Shown: piece after piece, positions 43,668-52,747 of the stretch
Layout of the letters: every line of letters starts with the position of its first letter
Numbering within the stretch: position 1 is the stretch's first letter
NCBI RefSeq assembly: GCF_000447295.1
Contig: NZ_KE650771.1
Coordinates: forward strand, 4,912,989 to 4,976,988
Length of the DNA: 64,000 bases
Source of the DNA: Fischerella sp. PCC 9431
GTDB taxonomy: Bacteria > Cyanobacteriota > Cyanobacteriia > Cyanobacteriales > Nostocaceae
Reading direction: 5' to 3'
The notes under the pieces: model-generated
What the model was told of the DNA's origin: nothing
Database searches by the model: none
The model's input: the letters and a program-made list of their open reading frames with translations, nothing else
Made by a program: the position numbers and the translations under genes

Positions 43668-45521
43668 TTAAAAACTGATTTTTGTATAAAAGCGCTTTAT
43701 TGATTGAATTCGCTCTAAGCGGTTAAAAATACGGGTAATTAGTTTTGAACCCATAATTGGCTTGCTGATCCAATCGTCCGCGCCTGCTGCAAATATGCGC
43801 TCAACAGTATTGGCTTCGTCATGATCAGTAATAAACAACACTGGTAGTTTCCTCCAAAACGGGTCATTACGTACCATTCGACACAGTTCTATTCCATTTA
43901 CATCAGGCATTTTTAAATCTAAGATCAGTAAATCAGGGGAAAATGCCGTCAGTACGTCCCAAAAGCGATGTGGATTTTCCAGAGTAGCCAATTTCATTCC
44001 CCAAGGCTCAAGTAAATTCTGTATCACACTTAGCACTCGTGGATCATCATCTACAACCATAATTTTGGTTTCAGTAGTACCTATTGGTTGCAATGCTTGG
44101 GTGACAAGCTCTAAGATTTGTTTGGCAGACATGGACTTGTGTAAAAAACCACGTCCACCAGCTCGTGCTACTTCTAAGCGATCGCTAAAATTATTTCCAT
44201 CTGTAAAAACTAATGCTGGTATTGGCGGTGTACGACTGGCTAATTGTTTTAACAACTGCAAGCTGTCTTGAGTATGATCAGAAAAATTAATTTCAACTAA
44301 CACCACATCTGGGCTAGAAAATTCTATTACACGCCTAGCATTAGCAGTATTAATAGCAACATCTACATGGATTCCCTGAGTTGTAGCCTCTTTAACCAAC
44401 GGCTCAACTACTTGCTGATCCTCGCTCACTATCAACAACACATTTTGCTGTTGCTCGGTGAAGATTTCCTCATCAGTTGCAGTTTTCTCTAACTCCTGTC
44501 GCAACTCCTTCACAAGTTCATGAAAAGATTGAGATAAGGAGCTTTGATTTATTGCGGTTTTACCCTGAAGTATACTTTCTATTTTTTCAGCCAATACCGA
44601 ACCACGAGCAAAACCAAAACTTCCCAAAGAACCGGCCAGCTTGTGAGCTTCTTGTTGAGCATGAAGTCGCAGTTGGGAGTTAAGCGCCCCTTCTTTGAGA
44701 GCATTACTTGCTTGATCCAACACAGTCAGGCGCGAACTAACCTTTGCTTTAAAATCTTCCCGCGCCTTAGCAATGGCTGTCAAAAAAATTTCTTGTTGCG
44801 TTGGAGTTGACTCTTTTTCGCTTATCTGAGACTTTTGCTTTTGAGCATTAGGGTTGAGGCGATAGCCCAATCCGTAAACAGTTTCAATGAAATCATAGTT
44901 AGCACCTGCTGCCTTTAATTTCTGCCGTAAACTTTTGATATGAGATTTTATAGTATCGTCTTCGGGTGGATCTACATCAGCTGCCCAAAGGTGATCTACT
45001 ATTGCACTGCGACTAAAGGTGCGCTGGTTGTTGCGTAAAAAAAGCTCTAGAATACTAAATTCCTTTGCTGTTACATGCAGTGCTTTGTCTGCATAAGTCA
45101 CTTCACAACTACTCGGATCTAGCCGCAAATCTCCCCATTCTAGAACTGGAGGTAAGGGAGAACTTCCTCGGCGTCCTAAAGCACGAATGCGAGCTGATAA
45201 TTCTTGAAAGTCAAAAGGTTTAACAACATAATCGTCTGCTCCAGCATCTAAACCCATAACTTTATCAGTTCTGCTATCTTTTGCCGTCAGCAGTAGAATA
45301 GGCATTTGATAGCCTTCTCGTCGTAGTTGCCGACAAAAGCTAATACCATCTAACTTGGGTAGGATGACATCTAGCAAAATTAAGTCATAGTTGCAAACAC
45401 TCACCAACTCCCAACCAGCTTCACCATCAGCAACAACATCCACCACATAATTTTGCTTGCTCAGAACTGTCGCCACAGCTTGAGCAAGCGAATCATCGTC
45501 CTCCACCAAAAGAATTCTCAT
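43668..45521 (-). CDS. Five-domain response regulator REC-wHTH-Hpt-REC-REC
   Basis: The product (617 residues from MRILLVEDDDSLAQA) has a receiver (Asp in YDLILLDVILPKLDG), an OmpR-type winged helix (about 120-225; DDTIKSHIKSLRQKLK, FIETVYGLGYRL), an Hpt domain (HKLAGSLGSFGFARGS) and two more receivers. The last has intact DLLILDLKMPDVNG. The middle one has Glu at the phosphoacceptor position (VVLVEINF), which may mimic the phosphorylated state. A transcription factor that carries its own relay elements can integrate several kinases. ATG 45521 is favoured over an in-frame start 45 bases upstream. No kinase is adjacent. Confidence 0.9.
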   Translation of the reverse strand: MRILLVEDDDSLAQAVATVLSKQNYVVDVVADGEAGWELVSVCNYDLILLDVILPKLDGISFCRQLRREGYQMPILLLTAKDSRTDKVMGLDAGADDYVVKPFDFQELSARIRALGRRGSSPLPPVLEWGDLRLDPSSCEVTYADKALHVTAKEFSILELFLRNNQRTFSRSAIVDHLWAADVDPPEDDTIKSHIKSLRQKLKAAGANYDFIETVYGLGYRLNPNAQKQKSQISEKESTPTQQEIFLTAIAKAREDFKAKVSSRLTVLDQASNALKEGALNSQLRLHAQQEAHKLAGSLGSFGFARGSVLAEKIESILQGKTAINQSSLSQSFHELVKELRQELEKTATDEEIFTEQQQNVLLIVSEDQQVVEPLVKEATTQGIHVDVAINTANARRVIEFSSPDVVLVEINFSDHTQDSLQLLKQLASRTPPIPALVFTDGNNFSDRLEVARAGGRGFLHKSMSAKQILELVTQALQPIGTTETKIMVVDDDPRVLSVIQNLLEPWGMKLATLENPHRFWDVLTAFSPDLLILDLKMPDVNGIELCRMVRNDPFWRKLPVLFITDHDEANTVERIFAAGADDWISKPIMGSKLITRIFNRLERIQSIKRFYTKISF

Positions 45522-45786
45522 GGAAATATTTGCTTTTAGCTGCACCCTCAGTGCTAATCTAGACATCTACAACTAGGTTATATATCTATTTCGGCGGCGA
45601 AACATCTATCAATTGGTTGCTGTGCAACGTCAGCATTAAAGATAGGAGAATTTTTGAGGGGACATAATAGTGGATTAGGAAGACTGGACTACAAGGGGAT
45701 GTGACATTTCTTTTGATTTGCCATTGTAGTATTTGATTTAGCTGCGATCGCTTTGGTGTAATACCTTTTTCCCTTGGTTCTGTGAA

Positions 45787-45980
45787 ATGAAATTATTTTT
45801 CTGGGTGTTTGTTCTGGCTGCTGCTGCATGGGGGACGCATTGTTAGGAGCATTATATGCTGCCTTTATTTATTGGGGTTCTGACAAAAACAGCTTTCAGC
45901 TTTGGGAAGTAATTGCACTCAACGGAGTCTATTTTGCTTATTTAGCTGTAATGTTTTTTGGTGTTTTTAAGTTTTTTTAG
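45787..45980 (+). pseudogene. Small membrane protein gene with probable one-base frameshift
   Basis: An ATG at 45787 encodes a signal-like start (MKLFFWVFVLAAAAWG) that stops soon after. From the G-run at 45830-45834 a second frame, which also has its own ATG at 45828, continues DALLGALYAAFIYWGSDKN to LAVMFFGVFKFF and stops at 45980. One extra G in the run would fuse both into a 64-residue two-span membrane protein. It is therefore a recent frameshift, a sequencing error, or a shorter 50-residue protein from 45828. Confidence 0.4.
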
Positions 45981-46011
45981 AATTATTTTAGAATTAGCAC
46001 TTGGTCGAGTA

Positions 46012-47136
46012 CTATAGTGTCACAGGTGATTCTACATAAATAGTTGGTTCTTGCATCGTAAATTGAATTCCATAATTGAGAAGATGTTTGGTAATTTTAT
46101 TATTTGCCAATTCTAGTAATCGCTTTCTGAGTTGAATGGAATTTTCACTCGAACCTAATATAAAAAACGTTACTCTCGCATGAGTTATCTGATTTTCAGA
46201 ATCATCTGTCAAAGTAATATTAGTACTTCCTGGATCAATTCCAAATAAAGAATTAGTACTTTCAGTAATAAATTGCTGCACTAATGCTTTTTCTCGCTCC
46301 TCTAAAATCTTCAGAAATTCGAGGTACAGCAAGACCATTACTTTCTTACCTCTAGTAATATTTTCAATTTCTAAATTTGCCAAGATGGAATTTGGTACAA
46401 TAAAAAGCGTACTTTTTGCTGATGTGCGAATCTTAGTAGAGCGTAAACCTATCGATTCAACACGACCAAATAAACCTTCTGGTATTTGTTGAGAACGTTG
46501 TAAACGAATATATTCTCCAGGAACAAAAGGGCGATCTAAATACAATACGATAGTTCCCAACAGTTGCTCTAACGTTTTTTGGGCAGCAAAAGCAAATGCA
46601 ACCCCTGCGATTCCTAAACCAGTTACTAAGCCAATTAAATCAAATCGATTCTTCGCAAAAGCTAACACGGCAAAGAAGCCAATAATTACATTTGCTAAAG
46701 TTTCAAATACCAACAGTAACTCATCAACTTCTCGACCAAATTTGCGGAGCAAATCTATTCCATAAACAAGGATAAATTGGCGAAATAAACGGGAAGCTAA
46801 CCAAGCAATACTAACAATGACTGCTAGGTCAATAAAAGGTTTAAAAAAATTAAATACTAACTGATACTCTTTAATCCAATTTAAAGAAAAAGAGATTAAT
46901 ATGAATGTTCCTGCAATTTTAACTAAATTTCTAATCGGATGGATTAATTTTTCATAAATTGTTGTTAGTTGTTGCGGAAAAAATTGCCGCAAGAACAATC
47001 TGATCAATAAAGGAATATATCTTCCGACTACAAAAGACAAAAGTAGAAAAAATAGGAATATCCCGATTTTAATGAATACAGGTTGTTCTATTTTGCCAAA
47101 TTGAATAATGTTGTTAATGATTTCCGAAAATTTCAT
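46012..47136 (-). CDS. MscS-family channel, downstream paralogue
   Basis: The product is 374 residues from MKFSEIINNI. It has four to five membrane helices, the pore and beta-domain signature LGIAGVAFAFAAQKTLEQLL, LYLDRPFVPGEYIRL, GRVESIGLRSTKIRTSAKST and FIVPNSILANLEIENIT. It is a close paralogue of the gene just upstream and probably arose by tandem duplication. The frame extends to 47196, but that form overlaps the upstream gene; ATG 47136 leaves a 10-base gap and a typical start. Role: small-conductance, tension-gated ion release. Confidence 0.9.
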   Translation of the reverse strand: MKFSEIINNIIQFGKIEQPVFIKIGIFLFFLLLSFVVGRYIPLLIRLFLRQFFPQQLTTIYEKLIHPIRNLVKIAGTFILISFSLNWIKEYQLVFNFFKPFIDLAVIVSIAWLASRLFRQFILVYGIDLLRKFGREVDELLLVFETLANVIIGFFAVLAFAKNRFDLIGLVTGLGIAGVAFAFAAQKTLEQLLGTIVLYLDRPFVPGEYIRLQRSQQIPEGLFGRVESIGLRSTKIRTSAKSTLFIVPNSILANLEIENITRGKKVMVLLYLEFLKILEEREKALVQQFITESTNSLFGIDPGSTNITLTDDSENQITHARVTFFILGSSENSIQLRKRLLELANNKITKHLLNYGIQFTMQEPTIYVESPVTL

Positions 47137-47146
47137 AGAATAGGCT

Positions 47147-48301
47147 TTAAATTGTAATAGGAGAATCAACATAAACAGTTGGTTCTTCAATATCAAATTC
47201 TATACCATATTCTTGCAAACGTCGGGTAATACTCTGACTAGCAATATCAAGAAGTTGACGTCGTAATCCCATTGAAACTTCACCAGAACCTAAGATAAAA
47301 AAGGTAATCTGTGCTTGTGTTCTTTCTACTGTTTGTAAATTGGATGGTAAATCTCTAAAATTCACATCTGTACTGCGGGTATCAATTCCGAAAATATCAA
47401 CGGTACTTTCAAGGATAACCTGTCGAATCAAAGCTCGTTCTTCATTCTTGACAGCACGAGAGAAATTTAAATAAGTAATTGCCATTACTTTTTTAGCACC
47501 CGTAAAATTCTCAATATTTACTTGGGTGAGTGAACTATTAGGAACAATCATCAGTGTTCCTTTACCGGAAGTGCGAATTTTGGTAGAGCGTAAACCCACT
47601 GATTCCACTCGACCAAACGTTCCATCTGGTAAGCCAATATAATCATCAATTACAAACGGACGATCTAGATAAATAACAATACCACCTAATACCTGTTCCA
47701 ATGTCTTCTGAGCAGCAAAAGCTATAGCTAAACCACCGATTCCTAAACTTGCTACTATCCCAAAAATATTGATTTGATGAGTTTGAGCAAAAAGAAGCGT
47801 TGCTACAACTACAATAATTATATTCGCAAGTAACTTAGTCAGAATTAATAACTCACTATTAACTTTGCGACCGCTTTTGATTGCTGCGTCTAACACATAA
47901 AAATCAAAAAATTGCTTGAAAAGTTGAGAAGCTAACCAACTAGCTGTAATTGTTAAAGCCAATCCCACTGGTATTTCAAGCAGCCTAGACCAATTAGATT
48001 CTGGTAATAAAATAGCGAATATATCAGCAGCTAAAAGAGCAAAAACAATACCCAGCCATTCTTCATAAGGCTTCACAACTTTTTGATAAGCACTTCTTTC
48101 ACGTAGAGAAATCAAACGATTCAATAACGGTTGTTTCACAATCAGACTATGCAAACCCGACATAGAGAAAAATAAGCCACCAGTGAGAAAAGACAATAGT
48201 ACAACTGTGCCAATTTGTAATCTACTATCATTATTAAAGACTTCTAGCAAAGAATCTAACACTAGTAAACTCCATTTTTCGGCTGAGATAAGCCATGACA
48301 T
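47147..48301 (-). CDS. MscS-family channel, upstream paralogue
   Basis: The 384-residue product shares its whole layout with the next gene: membrane helices in the first 180 residues, then SLGIGGLAIAFAAQKTLEQV, IYLDRPFVIDDYIGL, GRVESVGLRSTKIRTSGKGT and IVPNSSLTQVNIENFTGAK. The second halves of the two paralogues are clearly similar, the N-termini diverged, as expected for an old tandem duplication. Together they may form mixed channels or respond to different tensions. Probably one transcript with the downstream paralogue. Confidence 0.9.
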   Translation of the reverse strand: MSWLISAEKWSLLVLDSLLEVFNNDSRLQIGTVVLLSFLTGGLFFSMSGLHSLIVKQPLLNRLISLRERSAYQKVVKPYEEWLGIVFALLAADIFAILLPESNWSRLLEIPVGLALTITASWLASQLFKQFFDFYVLDAAIKSGRKVNSELLILTKLLANIIIVVVATLLFAQTHQINIFGIVASLGIGGLAIAFAAQKTLEQVLGGIVIYLDRPFVIDDYIGLPDGTFGRVESVGLRSTKIRTSGKGTLMIVPNSSLTQVNIENFTGAKKVMAITYLNFSRAVKNEERALIRQVILESTVDIFGIDTRSTDVNFRDLPSNLQTVERTQAQITFFILGSGEVSMGLRRQLLDIASQSITRRLQEYGIEFDIEEPTVYVDSPITI

Positions 48302-48380
48302 CTCAACTATAATTCTATAATTGATCTAAATTGATCCAAAAATTCGGGTTTGCGATCGCTCTTGATTTGGCAAATGAACC

Positions 48381-48797
48381 CTAAATACGCTCTAAAATTA
48401 AGTGGATTCCTACAGCTTTCCCCATTGCACATATCCGTTGACAGGTCGATTCAAATAATGATTTCTGCTCTTTTTCTCCACTCAACTCAGTACTATTACT
48501 GAAAACTATAGCTATGCGATGTATTGGTTCAGTTTCTATTTGATTGTAGTTATCAACATTCAAGACATTGGCACTTTTAAGCCTTGTGTAACGCTGATTC
48601 ATTTCATTTTCTAGCAGAGAAATAGCCGACAGAGCTGAACCTACATCTCGGAAATTTGGACGCCACAACCAAGGAGCATCTCTCCCGAATTTTGGCAAAG
48701 AATTATAATTATTTTGGTTACTTTTTACCATGAGAGCACTTATCATTAAGCTAAAACTGTACACACACGGAAGAAGAATGATTTTTTCCTGAATCAT
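48381..48797 (-). CDS. FtsK/SpoIIIE-type motor domain fragment (relic or repurposed)
   Basis: The 138-residue product matches a central slice of FtsK-like DNA translocase domains: SAISLLENEMNQRYTRLKSA with NVLNVDNYN (residues 57-85) resembles the segment that ends in GYN before Walker B. HRIAIVFSNSTEL (93-105) aligns with the Walker B strand but lacks its Asp-Glu, and AVGIHLILERI stands where GIHLILATQRP is expected. Walker A and the C-terminal gamma part are absent. It cannot hydrolyse ATP as it stands. An alternative start is ATG 48731 (MVKSNQNN). Confidence 0.6.
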   Translation of the reverse strand: MIQEKIILLPCVYSFSLMISALMVKSNQNNYNSLPKFGRDAPWLWRPNFRDVGSALSAISLLENEMNQRYTRLKSANVLNVDNYNQIETEPIHRIAIVFSNSTELSGEKEQKSLFESTCQRICAMGKAVGIHLILERI

Positions 48798-49338
48798 TCA
48801 TGATCTGCAACAATTAGCAACTAGTACAACAAGACAGATGGCAGAAGGTAGAATACAGTAAGTATTCTGTCTATTTTGAAACGCGGAGCTACGCAGAGGT
48901 ACAGTATATGTTAGTTTTGTTTCCCGCCGTTACGTACTGTTTACATTGGGATGTTTAGTTTTAAACTGCTTAATTGCTACTAATTTCAGGGTATCTCTAA
49001 AAAGTGGAAAACTGGTGGAGTAAATCATTAATACTGACAAAATATTAGGGGAAAGGGAATAGGGAATAGAAAAACAATCTGTGTAATTAATTATGTCTAC
49101 ATTCTTAAAGCTAAAATCATCACACCTGTAACCATAACGGTTACAGATGTAGGTATGGATAAAACATACCGCTATTAGCTAAGGGTTTAAACCCAAGCGC
49201 GGTATATTAAAAAAATTGGGATCTCCCCGTAAAATCTCTGTCATCAAAATCCAAAATCGAATGACTCAAGTATCATTACAAAATTAATTACACATTCTTC
49301 TAGCTGTTCCCTGTTCCCCGTTCCCTGCTCCCTGCTAT
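48798..49338. other. Intergenic region with repeats
   Basis: 541 bases without a credible gene. They hold a hairpin CTGTAACC (49127-49134)/GGTTACAG (49140-49147), a GGGTTTAAACCC palindrome near 49184-49195 that shares its core with the palindrome at 3656-3679, and TGTTCCC-type heptamers (about 49306-49336). Confidence 0.65.
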
Positions 49339-49830
49339 TTATAATCCACCGCGATCGCGCTCTAGGTCGTAAATCACCTTATCAACATACCAATCAGCCG
49401 TTTTGTTGGGAAATTTTAGTTGTGCTTGGGTGAAAAGGCGCTTTGCTGCTTCTCTATCATCATGCAACAAAGTCATGAGTCTGTTTTTTAGTTTGCGGCT
49501 AGCTTGTTCATAGCTAATGATATCAGTTGTTGAACCTGCAAATGAGGCGCTATCTTTAGTACTTGCTTGGCGATTTCCTCTGTCTTTTAAAGTTACACCA
49601 AGAGCCACACCACCTACCACTGCTGCTACTAACCAAAGTTTCGATTGGTTATCCTGTGATGTCACTAATGTGGGAGTTGTGGAACTAGAATCTGCAAGTT
49701 GTGTAACAGGTTGTTCAACTCGCTGTGCAATTGTGGGTGCTAATTGAAATACCAAAAGACTGGATACAACCCCAGTCGCCAAAACTTTCAAAGCATCTAC
49801 AGACTTGTGAATCGAAAAAGTGTGAAACAT
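49339..49830 (-). CDS. Hypothetical exported or membrane-anchored protein
   Basis: The 163-residue product has an N-terminal hydrophobic helix that looks like a signal peptide (VLATGVVSSLLVFQLAPTIA), a Ser/Thr-rich linker, a second short hydrophobic stretch (LWLVAAVVGGVALGVTL, about 66-82) and a helical soluble C-terminal half (YEQASRKLKNRLMTLLHDDR). I know no function. The 3' end lies next to TGTTCCC heptamers. It has no operon partner; the next gene upstream is divergent. Confidence 0.65.
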   Translation of the reverse strand: MFHTFSIHKSVDALKVLATGVVSSLLVFQLAPTIAQRVEQPVTQLADSSSTTPTLVTSQDNQSKLWLVAAVVGGVALGVTLKDRGNRQASTKDSASFAGSTTDIISYEQASRKLKNRLMTLLHDDREAAKRLFTQAQLKFPNKTADWYVDKVIYDLERDRGGL

Positions 49831-49992
49831 CTCCTTGAAAACTCAAATTATTTCTATAATTCTATTTTGGGCGATCGCTATGACGAAAATATGTCAAGTT
49901 TCTGAAGCTTATGCGATCGCCTGTGGATGTTGAGCTAACTTGAGCATAAATTTATTTGATTATTGGAAACTTTAGCCAGAAATTTTGGAGCA

Positions 49993-50412
49993 ATGAAAAA
50001 AGTCTTAATCTTCTGTATGATTGCTTTTGGGATGTATAGCAGCAAAATGGCGATCGCTTCCCAATTTGCTGACACAAATCATCTGTTGGCTCAAAATACT
50101 AGCAGCAATGAAGAATTTATTGCTCGTGGTACTGAACCATTTTGGAGTTTGACAATATCAAAAAAAGGTGGAATAGTCTACTCAACACCAGAAAATCGCA
50201 AACTCACTTTTCCCTACGTTACACCATTGCAAGCATCAGGGCGTCCCGCAGATTTGGTCAGAGTATACCGATTGCAGGGTAAAACCAACAACACGCTAAT
50301 TATCAAAAAAGAAAATGCTTGTAGCGATGGGATGTCAGATAAACAATATCCCTACTCAGCTATTCTTATCTTGGGTAATAAAGTTTTGGAAGGTTGTGCA
50401 GAGAAAAAATGA
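49993..50412 (+). CDS. Secreted COG3650-like protein
   Basis: About 139 residues from ATG 49993, preceded by GGAG at 49987-49990. A signal peptide (VLIFCMIAFGMYSSKMAIAS) is followed by the family marks RGTEPFWSLTISK, VYSTPENRKLTFPY and CSDGMSDKQYPYSA, with a final GC near the C-terminus; the two Cys probably form a disulfide. The COG3650 family is periplasmic or lipoprotein-like without known activity. It is monocistronic, ended by a hairpin at 50428-50462. Confidence 0.8.
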   Translation: MKKVLIFCMIAFGMYSSKMAIASQFADTNHLLAQNTSSNEEFIARGTEPFWSLTISKKGGIVYSTPENRKLTFPYVTPLQASGRPADLVRVYRLQGKTNNTLIIKKENACSDGMSDKQYPYSAILILGNKVLEGCAEKK

Positions 50413-50427
50413 TATTTTAATGGCTTA

Positions 50428-50462
50428 TAGATCCCCGATTTCTTGAATAAGTCGGGGATCTA
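50428..50462 (+). terminator. Intrinsic terminator
   Basis: Near-perfect arms (TAGATCCCCGATTT, 50428-50441, and its complement with one mismatch, 50449-50462) follow the COG3650-like gene by 15 bases. Confidence 0.75.
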
Positions 50463-50595
50463 CTATGACTTCACTACATTTGATTGCACTTTCAATCTAA
50501 TTTAAAAAAATTTCAAAAATAACTATAGATTTTTTACGAATAAACGAGTATAGTACAATGTTACTATTTTATTTTTATGATTTTAAGGTCGGTAA

Positions 50596-51468
50596 ATGGT
50601 ATCAGTAAATAAGCTTGTAAGACCATTTTTAAAATGGGCTGGAGGAAAACGACAGTTAGCTCCAGATATCATCGCAAATCATCTTCCTCCAAAATACAAC
50701 ACCTACTATGAACCTTTTATTGGTGGAGGTGCTATCCTATTCAGCTTGCAACCTAAAAAAGCTGTGATCAATGATAGTAATGCAGAATTAATCAATTGCT
50801 ACAAAGTGATTAGAGATTCAGTTGATGAATTAATTGAGAATCTAAAAAAGCATGAAAACCATGAAAATTATTATTATGCTATTAGAGATTGGGATAGAAA
50901 TAAAGATTATCAAAGCAAAAGCCCAGTAGAGAGAGCATCAAGAATTATTTTCCTCAATAAGACTTGTTATAATGGCTTATTTAGAGTTAATTCCCAAGGT
51001 CAATTCAATGTACCATTTGGCAGATATAAAAATCCAAACATTTTAGATATAGCGGTATTAAAAGCTGTTAGTAAATATCTCAGCGATAATCAAATAGATA
51101 TATTAAACCTAGATTTTCAGAAAGCTGTTCAAAGAGCAAAAAAAGGAGATTTTATATATTTTGATCCTCCATATGATCCAGTTTCAGATACATCTTCTTT
51201 TACTGGCTACGATGTGAATGGATTCAATAAAGATCAACAAATAAGATTAAAAGAAACTTTTGATGATTTAAATTCTAGAGGTTGTAATATTTTACTGAGC
51301 AATGCCTATACAGAGTTTATTGTAGATTTGTATGCTGATTATAAACAAACAAAAATTGCTGCGACTAGAGCTATCAACTCAAATGCAAGCAAAAGAGGTA
51401 AAGTGGATGAAATTTTGATAAAAAATTATGAACCCGTTATCAGACACAAACCAAAAAACAAAGAATGA
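50596..51468 (+). CDS. Dam-type DNA adenine N6-methyltransferase (D12 class)
   Basis: The 290-residue enzyme has the SAM motif PFLKWAGGKRQLAPDI, GGGAILFSL and the catalytic DPPYDPVSDTSSFTGY; this DPPY context with TSSFTxY is that of Dam/DpnM, which methylate the A of GATC. The recognition site is inferred, not shown. It protects host DNA from the nuclease encoded by the next gene, whose start lies 41 bases inside this gene. The gene pair is visibly AT-richer than its neighbours and has few HIP1 sites, signs of recent acquisition. Confidence 0.93.
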   Translation: MVSVNKLVRPFLKWAGGKRQLAPDIIANHLPPKYNTYYEPFIGGGAILFSLQPKKAVINDSNAELINCYKVIRDSVDELIENLKKHENHENYYYAIRDWDRNKDYQSKSPVERASRIIFLNKTCYNGLFRVNSQGQFNVPFGRYKNPNILDIAVLKAVSKYLSDNQIDILNLDFQKAVQRAKKGDFIYFDPPYDPVSDTSSFTGYDVNGFNKDQQIRLKETFDDLNSRGCNILLSNAYTEFIVDLYADYKQTKIAATRAINSNASKRGKVDEILIKNYEPVIRHKPKNKE

Positions 51469-52747
51469 TTTTGCCTGGGAGAAAATATTTCAAGAATATT
51501 CTATTTTAGAAGAGATATCTAAAAGAGGATATTTTGAAATAGATTCTACCACAATAAATAAATTTAGAGAAAGTAGGTTGATGGCAAAGTTTGACCATCA
51601 AGCAAATTTACCCAATATTTTTAAAAAGCATAAACTTTCTATATTACCTATTTCTAGAAATAAATATGTAATTGGAAATTTTGCTACTCATCAAGTAGTT
51701 AAATATGACCATACTTTAGAAACAATTCCTGTTGATTTTCCTATAAAAATTAATAGTATTGATTATACAAATTTATATTCTGAGAGTTCTGCATTAAACT
51801 GTGCTTTTAATACAGGTATTATCAATGATCTACTTAATGAAGAGGAGGTTTTCTACACTATTTCCGGCAGAATGTCCACAGGTAATTTTAGTTTTTCTAT
51901 CAAAAATGTGATAGATGAAAGTTCATATAATCTTTCTGTGAATAATTCTCAGTGTGAAATAGATGCGGGATTTGAAAGTGAAAATTATTTATTATTAATA
52001 GAAGCTAAAATCTACGATATAGATGATTTTTTAATTAGGCAGCTTTATTATCCATATAGACTCTGGTCAAGTAAAATTAAAAACAAGAAACTCATTCCGG
52101 TTTTAATGACATATTCTAATTCTACTAATATATTTAGTTTCTTTGTATATAAGTTTAATAATATTTTGGATTATAACTCTATAACTTTGGTAGAGCAGAA
52201 AAACTACATCATATCTCCTGAAAATATATCATTGGAAGATATCTCAGAAATCTTTGAATCAATTATTATAGTTTCTGAGCCAATAGATATTCCATTCCCA
52301 CAAGCAAACAAATTTGAAAGAGTTGTAGATTTGCTAACAGTTTTACTAGATAAAGAATTAACTCAAGAAGAAATTACAACAAACTATCAATTTGATAAAA
52401 GACAGACCAATTACTATACTGATGCTGCTAGATATCTTGGATTACTTGAAAAATATAAAGATCAAATTACGGGAGAAATTACTTATAAATTAAGTAATGA
52501 AGGAAGCTCTGTCATAATAAAAAGACATAAAATAAAAATCCTTATTCTCATAAGAAAGATTTTAGAACATCAGGTGTTTTATCAGACTTTTAACTCTACT
52601 ATTAATAACGGAGCAACACCAGATCAAAATCAGATTTGTGAAATTATGTCTTCTTGCAATTTACGTATCAATGATACGACCATAAAAAGGCGATCTAGTA
52701 CAGTCCGTAGATGGATACAATGGACATTAAATATGATTTCAGATTAA
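51428..52747 (+). CDS. Putative type II restriction endonuclease
   Basis: The 439-residue product matches no enzyme I can name, but in the middle it has a PD-(D/E)xK-like core: QCEIDAGFESENYLLLIEAK (Asp, then Glu-x-Lys about 13 residues on). The C-terminal third is helical and winged-helix-like (YQFDKRQTNYYTDAARYLGL), fit for DNA reading. It starts 41 bases before the end of the methylase gene, in another reading frame, which delays nuclease synthesis relative to methylase. Together they form a compact type II restriction-modification system, probably GATC-directed if the methylase class is right. The coding sequence is strikingly AT-rich. Confidence 0.75.
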   Translation: MNPLSDTNQKTKNDFAWEKIFQEYSILEEISKRGYFEIDSTTINKFRESRLMAKFDHQANLPNIFKKHKLSILPISRNKYVIGNFATHQVVKYDHTLETIPVDFPIKINSIDYTNLYSESSALNCAFNTGIINDLLNEEEVFYTISGRMSTGNFSFSIKNVIDESSYNLSVNNSQCEIDAGFESENYLLLIEAKIYDIDDFLIRQLYYPYRLWSSKIKNKKLIPVLMTYSNSTNIFSFFVYKFNNILDYNSITLVEQKNYIISPENISLEDISEIFESIIIVSEPIDIPFPQANKFERVVDLLTVLLDKELTQEEITTNYQFDKRQTNYYTDAARYLGLLEKYKDQITGEITYKLSNEGSSVIIKRHKIKILILIRKILEHQVFYQTFNSTINNGATPDQNQICEIMSSCNLRINDTTIKRRSSTVRRWIQWTLNMISD

